From positions 372,001 to 436,000 of the forward strand of contig CP065590.1 in NCBI GenBank assembly GCA_016025055.1: a DNA stretch of 64,000 nt, in the 5' to 3' direction. The DNA comes from Chryseobacterium indologenes (GTDB lineage Bacteria > Bacteroidota > Bacteroidia > Flavobacteriales > Weeksellaceae). Shown in pieces: positions 46,082-56,361 of this stretch; within the stretch, counting starts at the first letter, position 1; every line of letters begins with the position of its first letter. The translations under genes and the position numbers were made by a program. The notes beneath the pieces are model-generated. The model was not told where the DNA came from. It was given only the letters and a program-made list of their open reading frames with translations, and searched no databases.

Positions 46082-46999
46082 CTAGGAGTTTTTTAGTTGT
46101 TCAAAAAGTTCTTTCTGCTTATCTGTAAGATTCGTTGGCAATTTTACTTCATAGGTTACAAAAAGATCACCATACTCTCCCTCTTTTTTGTATACAGGAA
46201 AACCTTTTCCTTTCAATCTTACCGTAACTCCGTTTTGGGTTTCCGGTTTTACTTTGAGATTTACAGTGCTATCTAAAGTATTCACTTTTACATCACCACC
46301 TAAAACAGCAGTATATAAATCAATAGGTACTTTAGTTTTTAAATCATCACCAATTCTTTCAAAGTCCGGATCCACGGGAATATTAAAGGTAATATACAAA
46401 TCTCCGCTAGGGCCTCCGTTTACTCCCGGATTTCCATGACCTTTCAATTTGATCTGTTGCCCATCATATACTCCTGCCGGAATAGTAATTCTTACTTTCC
46501 TTCCGTTGATTTCGAAAGTCTGCGGATGTGTTTTTGCGGCATCTCTTAAATTAAGGTTCAACTCAGCCTGTATATCCTGCCCTTTGAACTTCCCGGAAGC
46601 CCTTCCTCTTGAGTTTCTTCCAAAACCTCCTGTGCTGCCGCCAAACATATCCTGGAAGAAATCAGAGAAATCTTCGCCTTCGCCAAAATCAGCACCGGAG
46701 AATCCTCCGCCATAATTCTGATGCTGGCGTTGATACTGTCTTTGCTGCTGCTGGGCTTTTTCATACTCTTCACCATGTTTCCAGTTTTCTCCATATTTAT
46801 CGTATTTGGCACGATTTTCAGGATTACTGAGGACTTCATTAGCTTCGTTCAGCTCTTTAAATTTTTTTTCTGATTCTTTATCATCAGGATTGAGATCAGG
46901 ATGCAGTTTTCTAGCCAGCTTACGGTAGGCTTTTTTAATGTCATCCTGTGTTGCGCTTTTATCTACGCCTAAAATTTTATAGTAATCTATATAAGCCAT
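46082..46999 (-). CDS. cbpA: CbpA-like DnaJ co-chaperone
   Basis: A 305-residue Hsp40 without zinc-finger. The J domain (1-70) has [31 protein letters not shown] with HPD, followed by a Gly/Phe-rich linker (about 95-135) and two DnaJ C-terminal beta domains, for example [22 protein letters not shown]. It would stimulate DnaK ATPase and deliver clients in the cytosol. A -7 box TAAATTTG lies at 47023-47016, giving a leader of about 10 bases. It is followed directly by cbpM. Confidence 0.9.
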   Translation of the reverse strand: MAYIDYYKILGVDKSATQDDIKKAYRKLARKLHPDLNPDDKESEKKFKELNEANEVLSNPENRAKYDKYGENWKHGEEYEKAQQQQRQYQRQHQNYGGGFSGADFGEGEDFSDFFQDMFGGSTGGFGRNSRGRASGKFKGQDIQAELNLNLRDAAKTHPQTFEINGRKVRITIPAGVYDGQQIKLKGHGNPGVNGGPSGDLYITFNIPVDPDFERIGDDLKTKVPIDLYTAVLGGDVKVNTLDSTVNLKVKPETQNGVTVRLKGKGFPVYKKEGEYGDLFVTYEVKLPTNLTDKQKELFEQLKNS

Positions 47000-47388
47000 A
47001 GAAACGATATTTACTCAAATTTATGAATTTTATCTTTGAAACCCACACTCGAAAAAGCTTAAAAACAAAAAAAGTAAAGACTGGCAGGACATGTTGTGAA
47101 CAATTATCTATGGATAATATTAAGTAATACCTCGTATTTATCATGAGGTAGCCTGTCATGAGATGGTCCCCTTATGTGTATGTATTCATTTTACTGTACA
47201 TCCCCTGTTTTGCCATCTATATTTATAGATACAAACAAGGAATTTATAGAAAAATAATCCATTTTTAATTATTAAAACAATAAGAACTACTTTAGTATTT
47301 CACAATTATGATAAAACATATTTGAAATTACTAAATTCGATTTCTTCATACCCATATAAAAAAACTTATCTTTGATAAAAACCACCGC
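47000..47388 (+). other. Intergenic region between cbpA and the symporter
   Basis: About 390 bp between divergent genes. A -7 box TAAATTTG faces cbpA (47023-47016) and a TATCTTTG faces the symporter (47367-47374). No gene or clear RNA fold is seen between them. Confidence 0.5.
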
Positions 47389-48588
47389 ATGAGAGAGGTA
47401 CTAAAAAATTACTCAGGAATCATATTTTTATTATTAGGAATTACTATTGGAAGTGTTATCGGAATTGTAACCCCTGATTTTGTGGAATATATAAAGCCTG
47501 TCGGAGATATATTTCTTAATCTCCTATTTGTAAGTGTGGTCCCACTCGTATTTTTTGCAGTATCCAATTCTATCGCATCTCTTGAGCAACAATCTGAATT
47601 TGGAAGAATTATTCTTGTAATGGCCCTTACCTTTTTGTTTTTCATTTTGACAGCGGCCGTTTTTACGATCGGTGCGGTTTACCTTTTTCCTGTTTCAGGA
47701 ATTTCGGGAAGTTCGCAGGTAGTCACAGAGACAGCCAGTGACGAAAGCTGGGGAAACAGAATTGTCAGTTTTTTCACGGTAGGAGAATTTACGGCTCTTT
47801 TTTCAAGGCAAAATATGCTGGCGCTACTTATTTTTGCTTTCATGACAGGTTTTGCAGCCAGGAAAACGGGAGAAGCAGGACAGCCTTTCAGAGTTTTTAT
47901 TGCTTCGGGGTATGAGGTAATGAAGGAATTGCTCTTACTGGTTATGAAGCTTGCCCCTATCGGTTTGGGTGCTTATTTTGCATTTCAGGTTGCTACTCTG
48001 GGGCCACAGCTTTTTGGATTCTATGCTAAACCTTTGGGGCTGTATTATATTGCAGGTATCATCTATTTTCTTGTTTTCTTTTCACTTTATGCGTTTATGG
48101 CGCAAGGCCAGAATGGAGTTAAAAACTTTTGGAAGAATGCGATCTATCCTACCCTGACAGCAATCAGTACATGCAGCAGTTTTGCTACCATGCCTGCCAA
48201 TTTACAGGCGGCTTCCAAAATTGGAATTCCCAATCCTATTGCCAATCTTGTGATCCCGATCGGTACCACGTTGCATAAAAACGGGTCTTCTATGTCGTCA
48301 ATTATTAAAATCTACGTTGCTTTTCTTATTATCGGAAAGGATTTTTTTGATCCTGCCAACTTACTTTTAGCTTTAGGAATCACTGTATTTGTTAGTATTG
48401 TAGCAGGCGGAATCCCGAACGGCGGATATATTGGAGAAATGTTGATGATCTCTGTATATAAATTACCACAGGAAGCTATCCCGGCGGTAATGATTATCGG
48501 GACCCTGGTTGATCCTCTGGCGACTGTTCTGAATTCTGTGGGCGATATTGTCGCTGCAATGTTTGTGAACCGGTTTGTGAAGGTGTAA
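47389..48588 (+). CDS. Dicarboxylate/amino acid:cation symporter (SDF family)
   Basis: A 399-residue inner-membrane symporter with about eight helices. Hairpin and substrate-site regions of the family are seen: STCSSFATMPANLQAA (HP1 serine-rich loop), IPIGTTLHKNGSSMSSI (helix 7 NMDGT-like), and GTLVDPLATVLNSVGDIVAAM (helix 8). It would carry aspartate, glutamate or C4-dicarboxylates with Na+ or H+. The transport substrate is not decided by sequence. A -7 box at 47367-47374 would give a very short leader. Confidence 0.9.
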   Translation: MREVLKNYSGIIFLLLGITIGSVIGIVTPDFVEYIKPVGDIFLNLLFVSVVPLVFFAVSNSIASLEQQSEFGRIILVMALTFLFFILTAAVFTIGAVYLFPVSGISGSSQVVTETASDESWGNRIVSFFTVGEFTALFSRQNMLALLIFAFMTGFAARKTGEAGQPFRVFIASGYEVMKELLLLVMKLAPIGLGAYFAFQVATLGPQLFGFYAKPLGLYYIAGIIYFLVFFSLYAFMAQGQNGVKNFWKNAIYPTLTAISTCSSFATMPANLQAASKIGIPNPIANLVIPIGTTLHKNGSSMSSIIKIYVAFLIIGKDFFDPANLLLALGITVFVSIVAGGIPNGGYIGEMLMISVYKLPQEAIPAVMIIGTLVDPLATVLNSVGDIVAAMFVNRFVKV

Positions 48589-48594
48589 AAAATT

Positions 48595-48978
48595 TTATTC
48601 ATTGCGTTGTACAGGTTCAAGGTTTTCATATTCTTCCGGGGTGAAAAGCCTGTAGAGCACTTTAAAGGTTTTACCGAGTGGGGTTTCCAATGAAAAGCCG
48701 CCGGGACCAAATCCATCGGTGACGTCAAGTGTAAAATGGGAATATTTCCAGTATTCAAAAAGATCACGGTCTATCCAGAATTCGTGGTTATTGATGGTTC
48801 CGATCATCGCATCATTCATTCGCGGAAAAAAACCACCTTTTTCAAAACATTGTGGCTGTGTTCCTTCACAGCAACCTCCTGCCTGATAAAACATTAGGGG
48901 CCCATACTTGTCTTCAAGGGTATGTATTACTTCAAGGGCCTTTTCAGTAACGGAAAGTCTTGATATTTTTGTTTCCAT
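48595..48978 (-). CDS. DUF779 protein
   Basis: A 127-residue cytoplasmic protein with a conserved Cys pair, YQAGGCCEGTQPQCF, and IGTINNHEFWIDRDLFEYWKYSHFTLDV, matching DUF779. Genes of this family usually stand next to aldehyde dehydrogenase genes; here one lies 320 bases upstream on the same strand. A role in handling the aldehyde or its product is inferred from that partnership. A GC-rich structured element separates the two genes. Confidence 0.85.
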   Translation of the reverse strand: METKISRLSVTEKALEVIHTLEDKYGPLMFYQAGGCCEGTQPQCFEKGGFFPRMNDAMIGTINNHEFWIDRDLFEYWKYSHFTLDVTDGFGPGGFSLETPLGKTFKVLYRLFTPEEYENLEPVQRNE

Positions 48979-49173
48979 TTTCTTTATTTTTAAAGTAATG
49001 TACAGAATGCTTGGGGGTTTCTACTCAAAAGGTTCGGCAAAATAAATTTTGCCGAACCTGAACATTTGATTCTGTTTAATGTGAGTATCTGATTACATTA
49101 TGGTAAGCCATATACTTTAGTATTTTTAGTCTTCCAACAGTTTGAAGGAATACCGCTTTCTGCGTGAGGGATA

Positions 49174-49291
49174 GTAAGGGCGGCGAGGAACGAGCCGGTA
49201 CGCAATGTAATGAAGTACCGGAACGAAGTGCAGCCCTGCATAGCCCGACCGTTTGCCCGGGACAAGGCCAGGGCAATCGGGCACGCCCTAC
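49174..49291. repeat. GC-rich structured intergenic element
   Basis: A 118-base island, visibly richer in G and C than its surroundings, with near-complementary ends (GTAAGGGCG 49174-49182 and CGCCCTAC 49284-49291) and two hairpins: CCGGTAC/GTACCGG (49195-49201, 49215-49221), and GCCCGA-TTGCCC/GGGCAA-TCGGGC (49243-49258 with 49271-49282). It sits between the aldehyde dehydrogenase and DUF779 genes. It may be a dispersed repeat or an RNA element; no second copy lies in this window. Confidence 0.6.
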
Positions 49292-49298
49292 ATTAATA

Positions 49299-50828
49299 TT
49301 AAAAGAAACCTAACTTATTTTTGTTGTAGGAGATCAACATATTCTTGGTCTGACGATAATGATCCAGCATCATTTTATGATTCTCTCTACCGATTCCGGA
49401 TTGCTTATAGCCTCCGAAAGGGGCACCTGCCGGATATGAATGGTATTGGTTTACCCAAACTCTTCCTGCCTGGATCTGACGCGGAATATTGTACAACTGA
49501 TGGGCATCCCGGGTCCATACTCCAGCTCCTAATCCGTAAATGGTATCGTTGGCAATTTTTATTGCTTCCTCTTCGTCTTTAAAGGTGGTAAATGCCAGCA
49601 CAGGACCGAAGATTTCTTCCTGAAAGATTCTCATTCTGTTGTTTCCTTTGAAAATAGTCGGCTGAATATAAAACCCATCCTCCAGATCTTCTCCGAGATT
49701 GTTGACATCTCCTCCTACAAGAACTTCTGCTCCTTCGTCTTTTCCTAACTGGATGTAGGAAAGTATTTTATCTTTTTGAATCTGTGAAGCCTGAGCGCCC
49801 ATCATAACTGTTTTATCAAGCGGATTCCCAACTTTGATCGCCTTGACTCTTTCAATTACTCTATCGATGAAGGCATCTGCAATACCTTCCTGAACCAACA
49901 GTCTTGAAGGACATGTACAAATCTCACCCTGATTCAACGCAAATAAGACAGCTCCTTCAATAGCTTTATCGAGAAATTCATCATCTGCATCCATCACTGA
50001 GTTGAAGAAAACATTGGGCGATTTGCCACCAAGCTCCAGGGTTACGGGAATAATATTTTCTGTGGCATATTGCATGACCAGACGTCCTGTTGCTGTAGAG
50101 CCTGTGAATGCGGCTTTTGCCACTTTCGGGTTGGTTACCAGGGCTCTTCCCAGTTCTGCTCCGAAACCATTGACAATATTTATCACACCTGCCGGCAACA
50201 GATCACCAATCAACTCCATCAGCACCATGATGGAAACGGGAGTACTTTCTGCCGGTTTCAAGACAACACAGTTTCCTGCAGCCAAAGCCGGGGCCAATTT
50301 CCAGACAGCCATCAGTATGGGAAAATTCCATGGAATGATTTGTGCAATTACTCCAAGCGGTTCGTGTACGATAAGAGACACGGTATCCTTGTCCAGTTCG
50401 TTATGAGATCCTTCTTCTGCACGGATCACAGAGGCAAAATACCTGAAATGATCAATCGCTAAAGGCATATCTGCAGCTAATGTTTCTCTTACTGCTTTTC
50501 CGTTATCAATCGTTTCTACGGTAGCGAGATATTCTAAGTTTTGCTCAATACGATCTGCAATTTTATTGAGGATAATACTTCTTTCTGTAGAGGAAGTATT
50601 TTTCCAGGTCTGAAATGCTTTTTCTGCAGCGTCCACCGCCAGTTCCAGATCTTCTTTAGATGAGTGTGCTACCTGAGTAAAAGTTTTACCGTCAACGGGA
50701 GAAACTACATCAAAATACTGCCCTTTAACGGGTGGTGTAAATTTTCCGTAAATATAATTATCATATCTGCTTTTAAATTCAGGACGCTGTAAGAGCGTCG
50801 AGGATCTAGGTTCTGTAAGGGTGCTCAT
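49299..50828 (-). CDS. Aldehyde dehydrogenase (ExaC/AldB-type)
   Basis: A 509-residue NAD(P)-dependent cytosolic aldehyde dehydrogenase. The Rossmann fold loop [10 protein letters not shown], the general-base Glu in LELGGKSPN, the catalytic Cys in [13 protein letters not shown], and the C-terminal [13 protein letters not shown] are all present. The GEICTCPSR variant is found in the acetaldehyde dehydrogenases ExaC and AldB. It is divergent from an AraC-type regulator (179 bases), which probably activates it, and precedes DUF779. Confidence 0.95.
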   Translation of the reverse strand: MSTLTEPRSSTLLQRPEFKSRYDNYIYGKFTPPVKGQYFDVVSPVDGKTFTQVAHSSKEDLELAVDAAEKAFQTWKNTSSTERSIILNKIADRIEQNLEYLATVETIDNGKAVRETLAADMPLAIDHFRYFASVIRAEEGSHNELDKDTVSLIVHEPLGVIAQIIPWNFPILMAVWKLAPALAAGNCVVLKPAESTPVSIMVLMELIGDLLPAGVINIVNGFGAELGRALVTNPKVAKAAFTGSTATGRLVMQYATENIIPVTLELGGKSPNVFFNSVMDADDEFLDKAIEGAVLFALNQGEICTCPSRLLVQEGIADAFIDRVIERVKAIKVGNPLDKTVMMGAQASQIQKDKILSYIQLGKDEGAEVLVGGDVNNLGEDLEDGFYIQPTIFKGNNRMRIFQEEIFGPVLAFTTFKDEEEAIKIANDTIYGLGAGVWTRDAHQLYNIPRQIQAGRVWVNQYHSYPAGAPFGGYKQSGIGRENHKMMLDHYRQTKNMLISYNKNKLGFF

Positions 50829-51007
50829 ATTAAGATTTTTTGTTTGTTCTATCGTACCAAATTACGCTTCCGCACAAAAAACGTATAGCACAATCGTATA
50901 AAAAAAGTGTAAAATAGTACAGGGTTTGAATTTTAGTATTTTGTTAACAGCAACGTTGGGTCAAATTTTCTATATTTGAGTAAGTACCTTCTAAAAAATA
51001 TTTAGAA

Positions 51008-51934
51008 ATGAATAACAATAGTAAGATTTTATTAAATACTCCAGAATTACGTAAGGAGAACCAACTATTGAGTCTTGTTGAAAACCAGACAAAATTCAAT
51101 CTAAACAATTGTGAATTCAGTATATATGAGACTCACCAAACTGCCTTTGGTGTGAAACTTCATTTTGAAAATATTGCTTTTACGGCTATGCTTCGCGGCA
51201 AGAAACATATGAAACTGGATAATAAAACTAATTATTTTGATTATTTTCCGGGAGAAAGCATTCTGGTCGCTCCGGGTGAAACGATGGTTATTGATTTCCC
51301 AGAATCTGATGAAACCCCTACACAATGTATTTCTCTAAGCCTGAATCCAGAGTTTATAGAGGATTCTCTTAATCATTTGAATTATCATCTTCCTAAAGTG
51401 GATGATGACTCCCAATGGAATATACAGCTGGATGAATATTTCCTTTTTAATAATAAGGCATTGGCATCCGCTACGAACAATATCATGAGAATTGCCATGG
51501 ATGATAATTCCCAGAAGGATATCATGGCTGATTTTGCCCTAAAAGAGCTTTTAATTCGGCTTATGCAAACCCAGGCAAGAAGCATGGTAGAAAAGAATAT
51601 TGTAAAAAATAAGTCAAGGATCGGTTTTGCCGTAGATTATATCAGAAGAAATCTGCACCAGAAACTCTCTATTGAAAGTATCGCCAAGCTGGCATATGTC
51701 AGCAAATCCAATTTCTTTAAAATGTTCAAGGATGAACTAGGAACTTCCCCGAATGATTTTATTCTTCAGGAAAGGATCAGTAGGGCAAAAGAACTATTGG
51801 CAGGTCAGAATTCCATTAAAGAAACGGCCTATCAGACAGGTTTTTCTGACACCAACTATTTTACGAGGGTATTTAAACAATGGGAGGGTGTTACTCCGAA
51901 AAGCTACCAGAACATGAAACTTATTCGTAAGTAA
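51008..51934 (+). CDS. AraC-family transcription regulator
   Basis: A 308-residue cytosolic regulator: a cupin-like N-terminal domain (FGVKLHFENIAFTAMLRGKKH; FPGESILVAPGETMVIDFP) and a C-terminal AraC domain with KLSIESIAKLAYVSKSNFFKMFK and ETAYQTGFSDTNYFTRVFKQWEGVTPKSYQ. It is divergent from the aldehyde dehydrogenase gene and likely responds to an alcohol, aldehyde or acid. A -7 box TATATTTG lies at 50971-50978. Confidence 0.9.
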   Translation: MNNNSKILLNTPELRKENQLLSLVENQTKFNLNNCEFSIYETHQTAFGVKLHFENIAFTAMLRGKKHMKLDNKTNYFDYFPGESILVAPGETMVIDFPESDETPTQCISLSLNPEFIEDSLNHLNYHLPKVDDDSQWNIQLDEYFLFNNKALASATNNIMRIAMDDNSQKDIMADFALKELLIRLMQTQARSMVEKNIVKNKSRIGFAVDYIRRNLHQKLSIESIAKLAYVSKSNFFKMFKDELGTSPNDFILQERISRAKELLAGQNSIKETAYQTGFSDTNYFTRVFKQWEGVTPKSYQNMKLIRK

Positions 51935-51974
51935 CATAATTACCTAAAAATAACCCAAAATACATTATAAAAAA

Positions 51975-52001
51975 AAGAGCCCCACAAAAAATGGGGCTCT
52001 T
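51975..52001. terminator. Bidirectional terminator
   Basis: AAGAGCCCCA (51975-51984) pairs with TGGGGCTCTT (51992-52001) around a 7-base loop, with A runs before and T-rich sequence after, between the AraC gene (+) and susD (-). Confidence 0.85.
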
Positions 52002-52024
52002 ATTATGTAAACAATGATTGATTA

Positions 52025-53491
52025 TTAATAATCGTCGTTTTGTTTAATATTTGGATTTGCCTGAATTGCAGTTATAGGAATTGGCCATTGCCATTTAGAG
52101 CTTCCTGCAGCAAGAGTCTGCTTAACAGCTGGTGTACCAGTACCATCAAAAAGATCTCCTTTACCTGATCTCTGAACAGATAAACCCAATCTCTTTAAAG
52201 TATACCATCTATCATTTTCAAATGCAAGCTCAAGTCTTCTTTCTTTCAGGATAGCATCCAAAATAGCTTGTCCTGATTCTGTACCAGGAGTAAATGAAGA
52301 ATATCTTTCCTTTCTTAATTTATCCAATAAAGTAAGAGCCTGAGCAGGATTACCTGTTTTATAATGTGCTTCAGCAACGTTTAATAATACCTCAGCTGAC
52401 CTTAAATATTTAATAGGTACAACATTAGCAGGCCCTCCATTACCAGCATATTTTGTTATGTGATTGTATTTTTCTTTACTATATACACTAGTAGTGAAAT
52501 AGGCTGTTTTTCTGATATCATTTGCTGCATAAGCTGTATATAAATCATAATCAACAACAAACTCTGATCTAAGACTAGGTACTGATTGGTTGTATGCTGC
52601 TCCTACAGTATTATTTGGCTCAGCCGCAGCATTTGATAACTGAAATAAAACACCATCAGTAATTCTGGATAATCCTTCGTTTTCCTTCCATATTCTGGTA
52701 AAGTTATCTATCGCTGTAATACTAGGTGACAATCCTAATGCTAATTCTCCGTATTTAATCGTATTAGCATAATCTCCTTTATAAAGATTCACCCTTGATA
52801 ATAATCCATAGATTGCACTTTTACTCAACCTTCCTTTATCCGCGTCGTTTTGTGTAATATTATCCGCTGCAAATAAAAGATCTGCAATAATTTTATCATA
52901 CACTTGCTCAACAGTTAAGTTTCTGGATGCTGTATTGTTTAAAGGAGAATATTTCTCTGAATAATAAATTCCAATCTTATTCTTAGCTTCTGCAGATTGT
53001 GTTGGGATTTGGGAATATGCTCTTACAATATCAAAATGAGCAATAGCTCTAAGTCCTCTTGCTTCAGCTTCTATATTTGTTTTCTGTGTACCTGACAATA
53101 CTCCGTTATTAATATAGGACAATACAAAGTTTGTTCTACTGATAGCTAAATAAGCAGCACTGTACAATCCCGTTGTTTGTGAGTTGTCTGAAGAAAATTC
53201 GAAGTTTGATGCTGCAAAATTAGTATTTCTTCCTGAAGCTGTACGAACTAAATTATCGGTAGTAAGGTCTCCCATAATAAGCTGGCTACCTGTATCTCCG
53301 TTATAATAACCACTCCCTTTAAATGCTGTATAAGCACCGTCCAAAGCCTGTCTGAATGATTCAGCTCTAGTCATTGACTGATCCTGATCTTCGTTAATTG
53401 ATGAGATTTGATCTAAATTTCTGTCACAAGAAGTCAACGAAACAAATGTCGTTAGTGCAACTAAACTTATTTTTATTATGTTCTTTTTCAT
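52025..53491 (-). CDS. SusD/RagB-family lipoprotein
   Basis: A 488-residue surface lipoprotein, intact. The lipobox is in ISLVALTTFVSLTSCDR. SusD traits are ESFRQALDGAYTAFKGSG near the start, EARGLRAIAHFDIVRAYSQIP, LSKSAIYGLLSRVNLYKGDY (TPR-like helices), and the late LAFENDRWYTLKRLG. It captures substrate outside the cell for the SusC pore upstream (14-base gap). No enzyme gene accompanies this pair, so the nutrient is unknown. Confidence 0.92.
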   Translation of the reverse strand: MKKNIIKISLVALTTFVSLTSCDRNLDQISSINEDQDQSMTRAESFRQALDGAYTAFKGSGYYNGDTGSQLIMGDLTTDNLVRTASGRNTNFAASNFEFSSDNSQTTGLYSAAYLAISRTNFVLSYINNGVLSGTQKTNIEAEARGLRAIAHFDIVRAYSQIPTQSAEAKNKIGIYYSEKYSPLNNTASRNLTVEQVYDKIIADLLFAADNITQNDADKGRLSKSAIYGLLSRVNLYKGDYANTIKYGELALGLSPSITAIDNFTRIWKENEGLSRITDGVLFQLSNAAAEPNNTVGAAYNQSVPSLRSEFVVDYDLYTAYAANDIRKTAYFTTSVYSKEKYNHITKYAGNGGPANVVPIKYLRSAEVLLNVAEAHYKTGNPAQALTLLDKLRKERYSSFTPGTESGQAILDAILKERRLELAFENDRWYTLKRLGLSVQRSGKGDLFDGTGTPAVKQTLAAGSSKWQWPIPITAIQANPNIKQNDDY

Positions 53492-53505
53492 AAAGCTATT
53501 CAGTA

Positions 53506-56301
53506 TTAAAATTCTAATTGTAATCCCATCAGGATTGTTCTTACAGCAGGATAGGTATAAAGATTATATGATCCCGGAACGAATAGTGCCGTAGAGTCAG
53601 CAGATCCTACTGAAACCTCAGGTTCTCCGTGGAACTTAGTTACAGTGAATAAATTCTGTCCTTGTACATATACTCTAAGTTTATTGATAGGTGAGTCCTC
53701 TCCAAGAAACGCTTTGTCAAAAGAGTATCCTAGTGTAAGTGATCTCAATCTTAAATAATCAGATTTTTCAATCCATTGATCAGAATCACGCATCCCATTG
53801 CTATCTACTTTCTGGAATACTCCTGTATCACCAGGTTTCTGCCAAACATTAGCTGCCTGCTGTGCCATGTTTCTCCCCGCAACAGCCAAAGTTGGATTAA
53901 CAGCAGCATAGTACATATTATTATAGGTATAACTGCCCAACTTGAATGCAAAGTCTGCACTAAAATCAAGCCCTTTGTACTGAACTGTCGTTCCAAAACC
54001 ACCGAAACTTTTTGGGAAAGGAGATTTGTCAGTAAGAGGAACTGCGTTGGATGCACTGTAAACATTTGTAATATTTCCCGCTTTATCATAATATAAAGCA
54101 TCACCATTATTTGGATCTACTCCGGCAAATCTTACATTATAGAATGAATAAGGTGCTTCACCAACTTTAAGATAGGTATCTCCTAAGTTTCTTTCAGTCT
54201 GTCCGTCAGCAAGCTTATCAAGAATCGATTTTTGGAAAGAAATGTTAGCATGTAGATTCCATTGGAAATCTTTCTTTTTAAGAACATCTACACTCAATTC
54301 AACCTCAAGACCTTTCTGAGACATATCTCCAGCATTGATATACTGATAATATCCTCCTTCTTGTTTATCTAAAGGTACAAGCTGTACAAAATCTTTTCTT
54401 TTATTCTGATACACCTCTACCGATCCACGAACTCTTCTGTTCCACATTGTGAAATCAACTCCTAAGTTGGTGATCGCATTAGACTCCCATTTAAGATTTG
54501 TATTACCAATAATATAATTACTCTGTGCATATGTTCCAGGATATAAAGTTCCGTTAGAACCATATAAACCATAGCTAGAATTGTTTACGTTGTAATAATC
54601 AGGCAGTGTTCCATCGTTACCCGTTGTACCATATGATCCTCTAAGCTTTAAATCGTTAATAAAGCCTCCTTTCATAAAGTCTTCTTTAGCAATATTCCAA
54701 GCAGCACTTGCAGACCAGAATACCCCGCTTTGATTATTTATACCAAATCTTGATGAAGCATCTCTTCTTAATGACCCTGTTACCAAGTATTTACCTGCAT
54801 AGTCATAATTTAATAAACCTGCTAAGCTGAATAAGGTATTTCTCGTCTTAATCCCGGTAAATGTATTTCTGTCTGAAGGTGTAGTAATAGAAGGAACACT
54901 GATTACAGGAGACTTCAATCCGTAAGCTCCTCCATTCATTGTTTCGTTGAAGTTATCGTTATATTCGATAAACCCTAAGAAATCAAAGTTGTGTCTTCCG
55001 AATGATTTTTTATAATTAACCGAGTTATTCCAAGTATAGTTAAAACCATAGAATGAATTTTTGTTTAATGCACCTGTAGGAACTGTATTAACTGTTAAGT
55101 CAAGGTTTGAGCCTTTCTTCAACCACTGAGTACCCATAAACCAGTCATAAAGCCCATTGAAATTGGTTTTAAACTTCAGTCCATCAATAATTTTATATTC
55201 AGCAAATAAAGTTACAGGAATTCTCAATCTCTGATCATCCAACCTGTAAGTGCTAATCTGCTCTACTACGTTAGAGCCAGCTCTCATAGTCTGATTATAG
55301 CTACCATCCGGGTTATAGATTGGCTCATAAGGAGCGTATTTATACATTGCCCCAAACGGGTTCTGGGTATTGTTTCTATCTCTGAAGTTCTGAGTTACTT
55401 GATATTGAACTCCAAGGTTGATTCCTACGTTAAGTTTTTCACTTAATCTGTTTGTAAATCCGAAGTTACCTGTATATCTCTTAAGTCCGTCGATATCTCT
55501 GATAATTCCGTTATCAGAATCGTAACCTAATGAGTAATAGAAAGTGCTTTCTCTGGATCCTCCTTGTGCACTAAACAAGTAAGACTGAATGCTTGAAGGT
55601 TTCAGTAGGTCTTTTTGCCAGTTGTGATCGAAAGCAGCTAATCTATCCATTTCCTGTTGAGATCTTGGCTTAAATCCAAGGTATCCCAATTGATTCTGAA
55701 AGCCCATTAACTCTCTTGAGTTCATCATGGTATAATTATTGTCCTTCAATCTTTCACTGAAACCAAATTTAGTTTCAAATGAATACCGTGTTTTTCCGGA
55801 TTTTCCGGCTTTAGTAGTTACTACAACTACCCCATTTGCTCCTCTTGCACCATACTGTGCAGTAGCAGCAGCATCTTTAAGAATTGAAATAGACTCTACG
55901 TCTGCAGGGTTAATTGCACTAAACTGTCTTGCCGTCATGTACATCCCATTTACCACATAGGTAGGTTCCGAAGAACCACCAACGCCAGCAACCCCTCTTA
56001 CCTGAATGGTAGCGGCAGCTCCCGGTTGCCCTGTAGTACTTTGTACAAACACCCCAGAAGCTCTACCCTGTAAAGAGTTACCAATAGAAGTTGTAGGAGA
56101 GTTTCTTCTGATCTCGTCTCCACCTACAACAGCCTGCGCCTGAGTAATTTCATCTGCCTTCTTCTTCTGATAGCCCGTAACGACTACCTCATCGATTTTA
56201 TTCTCTTTCAGAATAGAATCATTCTTAGTTTTTTGCGCATAGGCAGCTTGTCCTAAAAAAAACAAAGCTCCAGCACTTAACACATGCAACTTCACATTCA
56301 T
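53506..56301 (-). CDS. SusC/RagA-type TonB-dependent transporter
   Basis: A 931-residue outer-membrane importer. The signal peptide is LHVLSAGALFFLGQAAYAQ. Unlike the first SusC in this window, it lacks the N-terminal carboxypeptidase-regulatory-like domain: the mature protein goes almost straight into the TonB-box region KIDEVVVTGYQ, then the plug (GNSLQGRASGVFVQST, ILKDAAATAQYGARGANG) and barrel, ending ILMGLQLEF. The ATG at 56301 is chosen over a frame opening at 56361 because it opens into the signal peptide and follows the promoter listed below. Confidence 0.92.
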   Translation of the reverse strand: MNVKLHVLSAGALFFLGQAAYAQKTKNDSILKENKIDEVVVTGYQKKKADEITQAQAVVGGDEIRRNSPTTSIGNSLQGRASGVFVQSTTGQPGAAATIQVRGVAGVGGSSEPTYVVNGMYMTARQFSAINPADVESISILKDAAATAQYGARGANGVVVVTTKAGKSGKTRYSFETKFGFSERLKDNNYTMMNSRELMGFQNQLGYLGFKPRSQQEMDRLAAFDHNWQKDLLKPSSIQSYLFSAQGGSRESTFYYSLGYDSDNGIIRDIDGLKRYTGNFGFTNRLSEKLNVGINLGVQYQVTQNFRDRNNTQNPFGAMYKYAPYEPIYNPDGSYNQTMRAGSNVVEQISTYRLDDQRLRIPVTLFAEYKIIDGLKFKTNFNGLYDWFMGTQWLKKGSNLDLTVNTVPTGALNKNSFYGFNYTWNNSVNYKKSFGRHNFDFLGFIEYNDNFNETMNGGAYGLKSPVISVPSITTPSDRNTFTGIKTRNTLFSLAGLLNYDYAGKYLVTGSLRRDASSRFGINNQSGVFWSASAAWNIAKEDFMKGGFINDLKLRGSYGTTGNDGTLPDYYNVNNSSYGLYGSNGTLYPGTYAQSNYIIGNTNLKWESNAITNLGVDFTMWNRRVRGSVEVYQNKRKDFVQLVPLDKQEGGYYQYINAGDMSQKGLEVELSVDVLKKKDFQWNLHANISFQKSILDKLADGQTERNLGDTYLKVGEAPYSFYNVRFAGVDPNNGDALYYDKAGNITNVYSASNAVPLTDKSPFPKSFGGFGTTVQYKGLDFSADFAFKLGSYTYNNMYYAAVNPTLAVAGRNMAQQAANVWQKPGDTGVFQKVDSNGMRDSDQWIEKSDYLRLRSLTLGYSFDKAFLGEDSPINKLRVYVQGQNLFTVTKFHGEPEVSVGSADSTALFVPGSYNLYTYPAVRTILMGLQLEF

Positions 56302-56330
56302 ATTAACAAATTTTAATATATTCAAGGTGA

Positions 56331-56361
56331 CAAATATGTTAATAAAAATTAACAACATCAA
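56331..56361 (-). promoter_or_regulatory. Promoter of the second SusC-SusD pair
   Basis: On the minus strand TTG (56361-56359), 20 bases, then CATATTTG (56338-56331). Spacing matches the tRNA-Phe promoters. The leader to the ATG is about 23 bases. Confidence 0.65.

Noticed and set aside
45210..47000. Several 70- to 90-codon frames on the + strand opposite cbpA
   Set aside because: They mirror the real minus-strand genes and have no motif of their own.
49076..49276. Open frame of 66 codons on the minus strand
   Set aside because: It runs through the GC-rich folded element, with Cys/Pro/Arg-rich content typical of a non-coding GC-rich stretch, and has no protein-like features.
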